The translations under genes were made by a program, and so were the position numbers. Below are positions 15,772 through 24,042 of a stretch of 54,487 nt of DNA, in pieces. Positions within the stretch are counted from its first letter, which is position 1. Every line of letters begins with the position of its first letter. The DNA is from Siminovitchia terrae (lineage in GTDB: Bacteria > Bacillota > Bacilli > Bacillales > Bacillaceae_C): NCBI RefSeq assembly GCF_003605405.2, contig NZ_QYTW02000012.1:1-54487 (forward strand), in the 5' to 3' direction. A model generated the notes under the pieces. That model searched no databases. It was not told the DNA's origin and was given only the letters and a program-made list of their open reading frames with translations.

Positions 15772-16599
15772 ATGTTTGATTATGTTTTTGATACTGATAT
15801 TGGCATAGATTTTGCAAACCTCGATGATTTAACAGATGAAAAGTTGAATCAGGTAGAGAAAAAATTAGGAGTCAAATTTCCAGCAGCTTATGTTGAACTT
15901 ATGAAGAAACAAAATGGTGGAACATTATCTTATAATGAGTTTCATTCCAATAAAGTACCTGATGGTGAAGTTGATATTGATTCTATTATGGGTATAGATG
16001 TAGAGGATGGGATTGGGGAGTCTAATTATCTCGTAGAAGAATGGGATATAGAAAAGGGATTTGTCCTTTTTGCTGGAGATGGTCATGAATGGTTTGCTTT
16101 TGATTATCGTGAATATAAAGGAGATAATCCATGTGTATTTTACATAACAGATGAAGGTAAGCCAAAAAAAGTCGCAAAGGATTTTGAAAGTTTCTTAAAA
16201 AATTTAAAGAAACCTGAGTTTGATGATGCAGATGAAGATGATGATGGGGACTTCGATCGAGTTTATACAAAAGAGGAAGTAGAAGAATATATCGAAGAAG
16301 GTACGTCTCATTTTGATATTTCTGCGGGATTAGAGCAATTTGCTAAAGAAAAAGGTCATATGGAATGGTTTATAAAACAATCTCTAAAAACAATTGAAAT
16401 AGAGGAAATTGACGATATTTCTTGGACTGTCGGTGAAAGCGTATTAATTAAATTAAGAGTCGAACCAAGAGAAAATTGGCCAATTGATTCTTTGCAAAAG
16501 ATAGTCGATCATTTGATGGCAGTAACTGAGTATGAGGGAGTATCTGATATAGTTGCACAGCGTTTAGGAAAAAGAATTCAAAGAAACATTTTACAATAA
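15772..16599 (+). CDS. SMI1/KNR4-family protein (immunity-type)
   Basis: A 275-aa cytosolic protein. Residues ~14-145 carry the SMI1/KNR4 (SUKH) fold: LTDEKLNQVEKKLGVKFPAA and YVELMKKQNGG (classic LPxxYxxFLxxxNGG-like motif), then FVLFAGDGHEWFAFDYR and a C-terminal FESFLKNL. A very acidic linker (DDADEDDDGDFD, ~152-163) separates an unassigned C-terminal region. SUKH proteins commonly neutralise nuclease or other toxins delivered by polymorphic toxin systems. AAGGAG precedes the ATG. No toxin lies nearby, so it may be an orphan immunity gene or have another regulatory role. Confidence 0.85.
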   Translation: MFDYVFDTDIGIDFANLDDLTDEKLNQVEKKLGVKFPAAYVELMKKQNGGTLSYNEFHSNKVPDGEVDIDSIMGIDVEDGIGESNYLVEEWDIEKGFVLFAGDGHEWFAFDYREYKGDNPCVFYITDEGKPKKVAKDFESFLKNLKKPEFDDADEDDDGDFDRVYTKEEVEEYIEEGTSHFDISAGLEQFAKEKGHMEWFIKQSLKTIEIEEIDDISWTVGESVLIKLRVEPRENWPIDSLQKIVDHLMAVTEYEGVSDIVAQRLGKRIQRNILQ

Positions 16600-16636
16600 G
16601 AAATTGATTTTTTACTCGTATGAGAGGGGAGTAAAA

Positions 16637-17044
16637 ATGAAAGTATTGTTTTCTAGTTTGATTGTTATTTCATTTTTTTATCAATCTATGTTGCATACAA
16701 ATACTTAAGCTTAACTTTATTCAGCAGAAGTCTCTCACTTCTGTAAGTGGAGAGATGAATGCATATTGGTATTCCATTCAGTGGGGGTTCAAACCCCGGC
16801 TGAATAAAGTTAAAGCCTCCGGTGGATGCCACAGATTTTCAGAGGAAATTTATCGAGCGGAGCTCGATAAAATCTGGGCGCAAATACGCCAAGGCGCATT
16901 TGATTGTTTTTAAGTCTAGGTATTTATTTCTTATAAGATTTGGTTTACAGCAAAAAAAATAAAAAAACACAAGAAAAAATACTTCAAATTATTTTCAGTG
17001 TGTTTTTAATCGGTTTTTCTGTTTATTTTTTTGTGACTAAATAA
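16637..17044 (+). pseudogene. Small two-helix membrane protein gene interrupted by R3
   Basis: A ribosome binding site (GAGGGGAG) and ATG at 16637 begin MKVLFSSLIVISFF. A frameshift in a T run would continue LSIYVAYKYLS, but the main frame stops at 16706, and repeat R3 starts at 16711. Directly after R3 a matching frame resumes with ISYKIWFTAKKNKKTQEK and a second membrane helix, ending at TAA 17044. The two halves make a plausible ~60-70-aa membrane protein split by the 194-nt element. Confidence 0.55.
16711..16904 (+). repeat. 194-nt structured element, copy R3
   Basis: Full-length copy inside the gene at 16637. Hairpin A reads CTCTCACTT/AAGTGGAGAG and the left end is TTAACTTTATTCAGC, which makes a better match to the right partner GCTGAATAAAGTTAA than the consensus. 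Confidence 0.9.
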
Positions 17045-17151
17045 TTTAATAATTAACTCAGCATGGTGAAGTTAGGGCCTGCTGCTTAAATAGGGTGATT
17101 TTCTTAGCAAAACTATGGTGTGCCACTAACATCGCCCTATTTTACACTTAG

Positions 17152-17181
17152 TTGACAATGAGAATTGTTATCAATTAAAAT
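17152..17181 (+). promoter_or_regulatory. Sigma-A promoter with overlapping Fur box
   Basis: TTGACA (17152) and TAAAAT (17176) are 18 nt apart. The spacer is filled by TGACAATGAGAATTGTTATC (17153-17172), which matches the 19-bp Fur consensus GATAATGATAATCATTATC at 15 of 19 positions. Fur bound here would block RNA polymerase when iron is plentiful. It drives the AraC-family gene starting at 17347. Confidence 0.75.
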
Positions 17182-17346
17182 GATCAGTAACTCGTACTAT
17201 GTGATATATCTATGCAAGGATGGTATTACAAAATCAGATTATTAGATTGGGATGAAACGAAATTTTATAGGAGAGTTCGGAATAAGGTAAACCTACGTTT
17301 GTATATAACGAGGGCTTGCATTCGTGAAGAAGAAAGGAGAACGGTT

Positions 17347-18321
17347 TTGAATCTGCAAATGAATACTCAAAATTTGGGGTGTCTCTTTGAGAAATTAAAC
17401 GATGTCACTGTGTTATCGCAGAAGCAGAACTATCAGAAATATAGACTTCCGCTACAGAGCGGTGCAGGGCATGTAAAAAGGATTTGCTTAAGAGATGGCA
17501 TGGAGATTAATTGGTTCGATGCAAATTTTGACGAACCTATCGCTTTAGATATCGATGTTCAGTACCCACACCTAGAAATTGCTTATACCCTAGAAGGGCA
17601 GGCCTATTGGGAGGCAGCCGGCGAACCTAGAAGCTACGATTTATCTGCAGGCGTTTCCACATTCTCATATATTCGCGATAAAAACCTTCATGCCGAGTTT
17701 TCTCCGTCTGAACGGATGTCGCATATGGAACTTCGCATCGATATTCGGCAGCTGAATGAACTACTTCCAGAGCTTAGCGGTATTTCGAACAAAGCTTTTT
17801 TCTGCAGGCAGTTAGCTGCTTCTCCTCATGTTTCTCGTATCGTGGAGGAAATGAAACAGTGTCCATATACTGGAACTCTCCAAAAGCTTTATCTAGAAGG
17901 GAAAGCTTTTGAACTGTTGGTATATCACTTGGATGGTGTTCAAAAGGAAGAAGAACAAAGTCGATCGGCATCCAAACTGAAAGTCCATGATATTCGCTGT
18001 CTTCACCAGGCGAAAGAGATTCTGTCCGGTACATGGAAAGAGCCACCCAGTTTGCTTGAACTCGCTAGAATGATCGGACTCAATGATTATAAGCTCAAAC
18101 TAGGGTTCAAGGAACTGTTCGGCACGACAGTCTTTGGTTACGTACGCGGATTGCGAATGAATGAAGCACATAAAATATTGGAGCAAGGGAAGGTAAATGT
18201 GAGCGAGGCTGCCAGTATGGTTGGTTATAACAATTTGAGTCACTTTGCCAAACTATTCCGGAAAACCTATGGATATAACCCGAGTGAAGTTCAAAAAAGC
18301 TACGATTCTTACAGTCGATAA
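17347..18321 (+). CDS. AraC-family transcriptional regulator, probably iron-regulated
   Basis: A 324-aa regulator: N-terminal ligand-binding/cupin-like region (~1-215; DVQYPHLEIAYTLEGQAYWE) and C-terminal AraC HTH (~225-324; PPSLLELARMIGLNDYKLKL, then MNEAHKILEQGKVNVSEAAS and MVGYNNLSHFAKLFRKTYG). The TTG at 17347 is preferred because AAGGAGAACGGTT precedes it; the longer frame from ATG 17212 adds 45 atypical residues and lacks a site. The Fur box in its promoter and the MFS transporter 140 nt downstream suggest control of siderophore or metal-related export, as Btr does for bacillibactin uptake in Bacillus subtilis. The inducer is unknown. Confidence 0.85.
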   Translation: MNLQMNTQNLGCLFEKLNDVTVLSQKQNYQKYRLPLQSGAGHVKRICLRDGMEINWFDANFDEPIALDIDVQYPHLEIAYTLEGQAYWEAAGEPRSYDLSAGVSTFSYIRDKNLHAEFSPSERMSHMELRIDIRQLNELLPELSGISNKAFFCRQLAASPHVSRIVEEMKQCPYTGTLQKLYLEGKAFELLVYHLDGVQKEEEQSRSASKLKVHDIRCLHQAKEILSGTWKEPPSLLELARMIGLNDYKLKLGFKELFGTTVFGYVRGLRMNEAHKILEQGKVNVSEAASMVGYNNLSHFAKLFRKTYGYNPSEVQKSYDSYSR

Positions 18322-18463
18322 GGCCTTTAAACCAAAAGAATCCGTTTAGCATTAAGGAAAATCCGTTAGCAGGCGGCAAAGCATTCCACTTTCATTGATA
18401 ATATATCTCAATAACTCGCTAATTTTATCAATCAAAAGAAGCGTCTTGTGAAAGGAGATAGAT

Positions 18464-19660
18464 GTGAAGATGGAACGAGTACGATTCAGCATTTTTTTCA
18501 GTGTTTTTGTTGCCATGGTTGGCTTGATGATCATCGCTCCTGTCATGCCCCCGCTTATACGAGAATTGGGCTTGAGTGAAACTCACTCAGGTTTAATCAT
18601 TTCTTTGGGGTCTGTTGCGATGGCAGTGATGGCTCCGGTGTGGGGAAGGTGGAGCGATATTAAAGGAAGGAAGCCTGTCATATTGATTGGCTTCATAGGG
18701 ATGTTTGTGAGCTATGTTTTGTTCACGGCGACGATGTATGCCGGTTTGACGAAGCTTATCAGCGGCGGACTTTTAGTTATATTACTGATTATAGCACGCA
18801 GTATGGTTGGATTGTTTATTCCTGCTGTTCCATCGTCAGCACAGGCGTATATGGCTGACGTTACGGATGAAAAAGGGCGATCAGCAGGGATGGCTTTAAT
18901 CGGTGCCGCCAATGGGATGGGGCTTGTGCTCGGCCCTGCAATTGCCGGAGGGTTTGCGCTCATCGGCCTAATTTGGCCACTTTATATAGGTGCGATGCTG
19001 CCGCTTGTCGCATTTATCGTCGTACTGCTGTTGATCCCGGCTCAAAAACCAGTTATTCAAGAAAAGCCGCCGAGAGTCAATCCATTGCAAAAAGAACTTC
19101 GTCTTTATTTGTTTGCTGGTCTGGCAACAATGCTCAGCATCGTCACTTTGCAGGTGGTCGGAGGTTTTTATTTTCAGGATCAATTATCTTTGACTACGAA
19201 GGAAACAGCACGAATGGTTTCCATGGGTCTTATGCTTAGTGGAGTTGCGATGATAGTCACACAAGGAATCCAAATGAAAAAAACGAAATGGGAGCCAAAG
19301 CCTCTGATCTTGGTTGGATCATTGCTTCTGATTATAAGTATGCTGCTCTTTTTGTTCATCATAAGCCCGATTGGTTTTTACGTGGCCTTCGCCTTTTTTG
19401 GCATTGGAGCCGGTCTGATGATGCCAGGTTTTATGGCAGGTTCTTCACTTGCCGTTGCACGTGAGCAGCAAGGCGGTGTATCCGGACTAGTGGCAGCTGT
19501 CCAAGGGATTTCTGCTATGATTGCCCCCATTCTCAGCACAACTCTATACCAAGTGGATAAACACCTCCCCTTTGTGGTCGTGGCGGCGATTGTGCTGCTA
19601 ATGGCCATTACGTTACTTTCTGTGAAAAATAAAATCTCTACAAGCATGTCAGTACAATAA
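18464..19660 (+). CDS. MFS multidrug/siderophore-type exporter
   Basis: A 398-aa major facilitator with 12 predicted helices. Motif A between helices 2 and 3 is clear (GRWSDIKGRKPVIL), and the helix 5 antiporter region reads GAANGMGLVLGPAIAGGF (motif C, GxxxGPxxGG). Together these indicate a proton-coupled drug/H+ antiporter of the DHA1 type. GTG at 18464 is chosen from AAAGGAGATAGAT. It follows the Fur-box AraC gene on the same strand, so it may export an iron chelator; related YmfD exports bacillibactin. The two genes may be co-transcribed or AraC may activate the exporter. The substrate is inferred from context only. Confidence 0.85.
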   Translation: MKMERVRFSIFFSVFVAMVGLMIIAPVMPPLIRELGLSETHSGLIISLGSVAMAVMAPVWGRWSDIKGRKPVILIGFIGMFVSYVLFTATMYAGLTKLISGGLLVILLIIARSMVGLFIPAVPSSAQAYMADVTDEKGRSAGMALIGAANGMGLVLGPAIAGGFALIGLIWPLYIGAMLPLVAFIVVLLLIPAQKPVIQEKPPRVNPLQKELRLYLFAGLATMLSIVTLQVVGGFYFQDQLSLTTKETARMVSMGLMLSGVAMIVTQGIQMKKTKWEPKPLILVGSLLLIISMLLFLFIISPIGFYVAFAFFGIGAGLMMPGFMAGSSLAVAREQQGGVSGLVAAVQGISAMIAPILSTTLYQVDKHLPFVVVAAIVLLMAITLLSVKNKISTSMSVQ

Positions 19661-19751
19661 TGTGTGGTTTGAAAAAACGCTCCATTTAATCGTGGAGGGG
19701 AGAATCATATGACACCATACAAAGTATGAATTTAAAAAGAGCAACTGTTAT

Positions 19752-19788
19752 GATAAAAAGTTTCCTGAAGAGAAGGAAACTTTTTATC
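19752..19788. terminator. Bidirectional terminator between MFS gene and ctaG
   Basis: GATAAAAAGTTTCC / GGAAACTTTTTATC, a perfect 14-bp stem with A and T runs on both sides, serving the convergent genes at 18464 and 19844. Confidence 0.85.
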
Positions 19789-19843
19789 GTAATACAGGTT
19801 CTCGAGAAATGTGGTTTTGACTTATCATACCACAAGTGAACTA

Positions 19844-20770
19844 TCATTTAAGATTGTCCTTATTGCTTTGGGCTTGTGAAAAGTTCATCGTTTCCTCGAA
19901 TGCTTCTTCTTGGTCCTTTCGATACCATTCGAAGAAAATTTTAGCAATAATGGCCCCATATACAATTTCCTGGACAACCTTCATGATAATCCCGCCGAGT
20001 TGCTGATCTTGAAGGACGCCTAATGGATTGAACAACGATATCAGTTCAGGTGATGATGAACCTAATCCTGATAATGAGGATGGCGTTGCGCATAATGTCA
20101 GTGCATTTATCCACGCTTCAGGATCAGAATATGTTTGATACATGGGATCATTTGCAAAAATGATGAGCGCGCAGGCTGGTAACATTAGGACTCCATTGGC
20201 AAACATATACCCTGTTTTCAAGATTCCGGACATCTTATCGTATTCCTTAAGCGGATTTATAACCGGCCAAAACATGAAGATAGCTAGAAAAAATAATAAT
20301 GTGTGGATGGAGGCATGATAAAAGCTAGTTGTTTTTGAGAAATCCAGAATCAGTGGAACATGATAAACCGAAAATCCCACATTAAATAGCAGGAGTGCCA
20401 CTACAGGTTTTGTCAGGTGATGAAATAAGAATTTGATCACTCTAATATTCAACAATGCCCTCCACAGCCAAGTTGGTATCGAATGAATAAAAAGAATAGG
20501 CATTATTAATAGAAGAAATGCCATTTGAAGCATATGCATCGTTAACATCATGTGACTCATTAAATCGATTGGTGATCCTTTAATGATATACAGGATCGTG
20601 ACAAAGCCAATAAACGAAGCTATTTGCTTTTTGGTAGGAGGCTTGCTCCCTTTAAAGAAATGCCGATACTTAACTGTAATAAGATAATAAAAAACAGTAA
20701 TAAAGAGTAAAAATATTGCAAAATATGGACTCCACAATGAACGGAAGTCAAATAAATAGAAGATAGGCAT
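19844..20770 (-). CDS. ctaG: Cytochrome c oxidase assembly factor CtaG
   Basis: A 308-aa membrane protein of the caa3-type CtaG family with about seven helices. Family signatures include the start FDFRSLWSPYF, SPIDLMSHMMLTMHMLQMAF (histidine and methionine-rich, probably copper related), HHLTKPVVALLLFN and FSVYHVPLILDFS. It supports formation of the copper centre of cytochrome caa3 oxidase. The start has the site GGGGTG. In Bacillus subtilis ctaG lies with other cta genes; here it is separate, behind a small membrane protein gene, so transcription is likely independent. Confidence 0.9.
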   Translation of the reverse strand: MPIFYLFDFRSLWSPYFAIFLLFITVFYYLITVKYRHFFKGSKPPTKKQIASFIGFVTILYIIKGSPIDLMSHMMLTMHMLQMAFLLLIMPILFIHSIPTWLWRALLNIRVIKFLFHHLTKPVVALLLFNVGFSVYHVPLILDFSKTTSFYHASIHTLLFFLAIFMFWPVINPLKEYDKMSGILKTGYMFANGVLMLPACALIIFANDPMYQTYSDPEAWINALTLCATPSSLSGLGSSSPELISLFNPLGVLQDQQLGGIIMKVVQEIVYGAIIAKIFFEWYRKDQEEAFEETMNFSQAQSNKDNLK

Positions 20771-20820
20771 AAGTCACCCCGCTCGTTCCTTTTTGGTACT
20801 TATCCAATGGCATTCAAGTT

Positions 20821-20857
20821 AAAAAAGCTAATTTCCTATTGACCTGGAAATCAGCTT
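20821..20857 (-). terminator. Terminator of the small membrane protein gene
   Basis: On the minus strand AAGCTGATTTCC pairs with GGAAATTAGCTT (one mismatch) and is followed by TTTT. It separates the 20905 gene from ctaG. Confidence 0.7.
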
Positions 20858-20904
20858 ATCAATATTAGAGTGATATCTATCATTTAATGATTGAGCAAAA
20901 ATGA

Positions 20905-21066
20905 TTATTGATAATAGCCGACTGTCCTCTTGTCATCCGGATGTGGATCGATGACCTCTTTTGTATCGGTAGGAAAAGCATTTATCACTTCGTACATTAC
21001 AATTAATCCCGGAATTAGAACCACCGTCACAAGTATACCGATCACCATCATTAAAAACTGAGTCAT
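20905..21066 (-). CDS. Small single-helix membrane protein
   Basis: A 53-aa protein with one helix (~3-25; FLMMVIGILVTVVLIPGLIV) and a hydrophilic, acidic C-terminus (FPTDTKEVIDPHPDDKRTVG). I choose ATG 21066 because GGGGATGAG precedes it; an upstream in-frame ATG at 21099 has no site. Its position directly upstream of ctaG hints at a link to respiratory oxidase assembly, but a terminator separates them. No named family recognised. Confidence 0.6.
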   Translation of the reverse strand: MTQFLMMVIGILVTVVLIPGLIVMYEVINAFPTDTKEVIDPHPDDKRTVGYYQ

Positions 21067-21465
21067 ATACTCATCCCCATTTAATTTTTTTGAAGACATT
21101 TTGTTAAACGTGATTGATCTTCACAAAAAAATTCTAAAGGAAAAAATATCGACTGTGACCATCCAATCTTTATTAAAAAACCCCATCCAGCTTTTTGGAG
21201 TTAAGTGCGTCGTTATCAAAAATCGATGATCATTTCGAGTTCGTAAATACGACTTGAAAAAGATTTTTAAAAAAAGGGGGAAGTGTGAAAATTTGCAAAT
21301 AAAGAGTTGCGCAAATAACAAGTGGATGGTCAAAACAAGCCGTAATTGGATGATTAAAAGTACGGCATTTCCGTTAAGATTATTAATAAGATTTTATTTC
21401 GCTAATTCTGCGATTGTTGTCTCGTGTGGGTGAATGTTTTTTTACGCTAATAGGGGGCTTGAAAA
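21067..21465. other. Divergent intergenic region
   Basis: Holds the upstream regions of the 21066 gene (minus) and the aminotransferase gene (plus). It contains an A/T-rich stretch and CCCCATCCAG near 21180. I see no gene and no clear promoter pair or operator. Confidence 0.35.
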
Positions 21466-22578
21466 ATGGAGAAAAACAGCAAAATAAAAAGGCGTTTAGC
21501 TTTAAATAAGATAAAACCGTACCAACCAGGTAAACCAATCTGGGAATTACAGAGTGAATTAGACTTGGATCAAGTGGTCAAATTAGCTTCAAATGAAAAT
21601 CCGATTGGTCCATCACCTAAAGCAGTTGAAGTATTACAGCATTCTTTGTCGACGCTTAACAGATATCCTGATGCTCATGCTACGAGATTAAAAGAAGTCT
21701 TGGCAGCTCATTTATCCTTATCTACGGAACAATTCATTATTACAAACGGTGCGGATGAACTGATTACACTCATTTCTGAGACATATCTTGAACCGAATGA
21801 TGAAATTATTGTTCTCTCCCCATCTTTTAGTGAATATCAATTTGGGGCGAATTTGATGGGGGCTAACATTGTCAGTATTCCTCTTGATAATAGATTTCAA
21901 ATTAATATTCATACAATCCTATCGTCTGTTACAGACCATACAAAATTGGTATACGTATGTTCGCCTAATAATCCAACGGGTACGTATCTATCTTCGAATG
22001 ACCTTGAAGCATTGCTGTTAGCATTACCTGAACATGTCCTTCTAGTACTTGATGCAGCATATAGCCATTTTGCAACAAATACCGATTATACAGATGGCCT
22101 GGAGTTTGTTCGATCAGGCCATCAATTGATTGTTCTCCAAACCTTCTCAAAAATATATGGTCTAGCAGGTATAAGGATAGGATTTGGGGCCGCACCTTCA
22201 TCTATTATTGGTAGTATAACAAGTGTAAAGGAACCATTTAATGTTAATACACTAGCTCAATATGCAGCGGCTTCTGCTATTGAAGATGTCGATCATGTTA
22301 ACCAATCAAAGCTTGTGAACACATCCGGGCGCAAACAATTGTACGAAGCGTTTTCTAGATTAGGCTTATCCTATATAGAGAGCATGGCTAATTTTGTTTT
22401 TGTGAAAATTGGCCATGAGGCAAAAAGAGTATATGAGCGGCTGCTTGAAGGTGGAGTCATCGTCCGTCATGGTGATGCCTGGGAAATGCCTGAATATTTA
22501 CGGGTTTCAGTCGGAACTCAGGAAGAGAATGCAAAGTTCATTAAACAACTAGAGTTGATTAAATCAAAAGCTGAATAG
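21466..22578 (+). CDS. HisC-like PLP-dependent aminotransferase
   Basis: A 370-aa fold-type I aminotransferase resembling histidinol-phosphate aminotransferase. Markers in order are LASNENPIGPSPKAVEVLQ, NRYPDAHATRLKEVLA, ITNGADELI, VYVCSPNNPTGTYL, LVLDAAYSHF and FSKIYGLAGIRIGFG with the PLP lysine at residue 229. It is not in a his operon; its neighbours are another aminotransferase and a MocR regulator. It may therefore serve as a HisC2-type enzyme acting on aromatic or specialised 2-oxo acids. AGGGGG lies 8 nt before the ATG. The next gene starts 13 nt downstream, so they form an operon. Confidence 0.85.
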   Translation: MEKNSKIKRRLALNKIKPYQPGKPIWELQSELDLDQVVKLASNENPIGPSPKAVEVLQHSLSTLNRYPDAHATRLKEVLAAHLSLSTEQFIITNGADELITLISETYLEPNDEIIVLSPSFSEYQFGANLMGANIVSIPLDNRFQINIHTILSSVTDHTKLVYVCSPNNPTGTYLSSNDLEALLLALPEHVLLVLDAAYSHFATNTDYTDGLEFVRSGHQLIVLQTFSKIYGLAGIRIGFGAAPSSIIGSITSVKEPFNVNTLAQYAAASAIEDVDHVNQSKLVNTSGRKQLYEAFSRLGLSYIESMANFVFVKIGHEAKRVYERLLEGGVIVRHGDAWEMPEYLRVSVGTQEENAKFIKQLELIKSKAE

Positions 22579-22591
22579 AGGATGAGAACGA

Positions 22592-23890
22592 ATGAATGAG
22601 CTTGCAGAAAATTTAAATGCCCGCATACAAAAATCCAATCCTTATATTTTTGAATTACTATCTGATCTCGGTAAGAGGTTATATTATCCAAAGGGAATTT
22701 TGAGTCAAAGTGCGGAGGCAAGTACCAAAGCAACCCGATATAATGCAACAATCGGAATTGCAACTGTCAATAATTCCCCCATGCATTATAAACATATACA
22801 TGAAACCTTAAAAGGGTATTCTCCTGAAGAGGTTTATCCCTATGCACCGCCAGCAGGAAAAGAAGAGCTGCGTGAAGAGTGGAAAAAGAAGTTATTAAGA
22901 GAAAATCCTTCTTTGAAAACCAAAAGTATTGGTCTCCCAATTGTAACAAATGCTTTAACCCATGGTTTAAGTATTTTGGCAGATTTGTTTGTAAATGAAA
23001 ATGATACGATTATCCTTCCTGATAAGTACTGGGGAAATTACGCGTCCATTTTTCATATTCGACGGGGTGGAAGCCTGATAACTTTTGATCTTTTTGATCA
23101 ATACGAAAATGTAAATGTCGTTGGATTTAGAGAACAATTATTAAAACAGAAAAAATCAGGGAAGGCGATCGTGTTACTCAATTTTCCGAATAACCCAACA
23201 GGCTATACTCCTGATGAAGTAGAAATCGGCGGAATCATATCAGCATTACTTGAAGCTGCTGAGGCAGGTATTAATATCGTATTGATTTTGGATGACGCAT
23301 ATTTTGGCCTGTTTTATGAGAATTCAATCAAGGAATCTCTGTTCGGCAGGGTTGCTGGTCTCCATTCAAGAATATTGCCTATTAAAGTGGATGGCGCAAC
23401 AAAGGAGAGTTACGTTTGGGGGTTACGAGTCGGGTTTATCACGTACGCCTCACACGACAAAGAAGTATTGGAAGCCTTGGAACAGAAAACAAAAGGCATC
23501 ATTAGAGGAACAATTTCAAGCAGTTCCCAATTATCCCAGACAATCGTTCTAAATTCTTTAAAATCAAATGAATATGAGGAAGAAAAGCGTCTCAAATATG
23601 AATTAATGAAGAAACGGGCTGAACGGGTTAAAGAAATAGTCAGTCAGGACAAGTACCAGGAAGTGTGGACACATTACCCGTTTAACTCGGGGTATTTTAT
23701 GTGTTTAAAAATAGATAAAGTGAATACGGAAATATTGAGGAATTATTTATTGGAGAAGTATGGAATTGGTACGATAGCCATCAATCAAACTGATTTAAGA
23801 ATCGCATTTTCGTGTGTAGATGAAGATGATTTAGAAGAACTTTTTGAATTCATCTATATAGGGATAAAGGAATTGCTGGAAATGTCATGA
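22592..23890 (+). CDS. Class I/II-fold PLP-dependent aminotransferase
   Basis: A 432-aa PLP enzyme. Motifs: YPYAPPAGKEELREEWKKKL (substrate-binding N-terminal part), VTNALTHGLSILADLFV, DKYWGNYASIF, VLLNFPNNPTGYTPDEVE, LILDDAYFGLF, and KVDGATKESYVWGLRVGF with the likely PLP lysine at residue 271. The spacing between the lysine and the conserved GLRVGF is typical of aminotransferases near the aspartate/aromatic group. The reaction is not predictable from sequence. It is cotranscribed with the HisC-like gene and followed after ~150 nt by a MocR regulator. Confidence 0.8.
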   Translation: MNELAENLNARIQKSNPYIFELLSDLGKRLYYPKGILSQSAEASTKATRYNATIGIATVNNSPMHYKHIHETLKGYSPEEVYPYAPPAGKEELREEWKKKLLRENPSLKTKSIGLPIVTNALTHGLSILADLFVNENDTIILPDKYWGNYASIFHIRRGGSLITFDLFDQYENVNVVGFREQLLKQKKSGKAIVLLNFPNNPTGYTPDEVEIGGIISALLEAAEAGINIVLILDDAYFGLFYENSIKESLFGRVAGLHSRILPIKVDGATKESYVWGLRVGFITYASHDKEVLEALEQKTKGIIRGTISSSSQLSQTIVLNSLKSNEYEEEKRLKYELMKKRAERVKEIVSQDKYQEVWTHYPFNSGYFMCLKIDKVNTEILRNYLLEKYGIGTIAINQTDLRIAFSCVDEDDLEELFEFIYIGIKELLEMS

Positions 23891-24042
23891 AAGATAAGCC
23901 TGAATAAAGGGATGAAAAAGGTACAACAAATTCCCATAGTAGTACTCTGGAAATGCTCCTTTACTGCCTGGTAGCTTAATTATAGGTATAATTATTTTTA
24001 TAAATTGAAATGATTGTAAATCCCAATACGGAGTGATAGTAA

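Noticed and set aside
16770-16810. tRNA gene suggested by GGGGTTCAAACCCC
   Set aside because: Only a T-arm-like hairpin; no acceptor, D or anticodon arms.
17088-17142. Terminator or riboswitch between R3 and the AraC promoter (AAATAGGGTGAT / ATCGCCCTATTT)
   Set aside because: Loop of ~31 nt, no clear T run in the right place and no known aptamer features; left unassigned.
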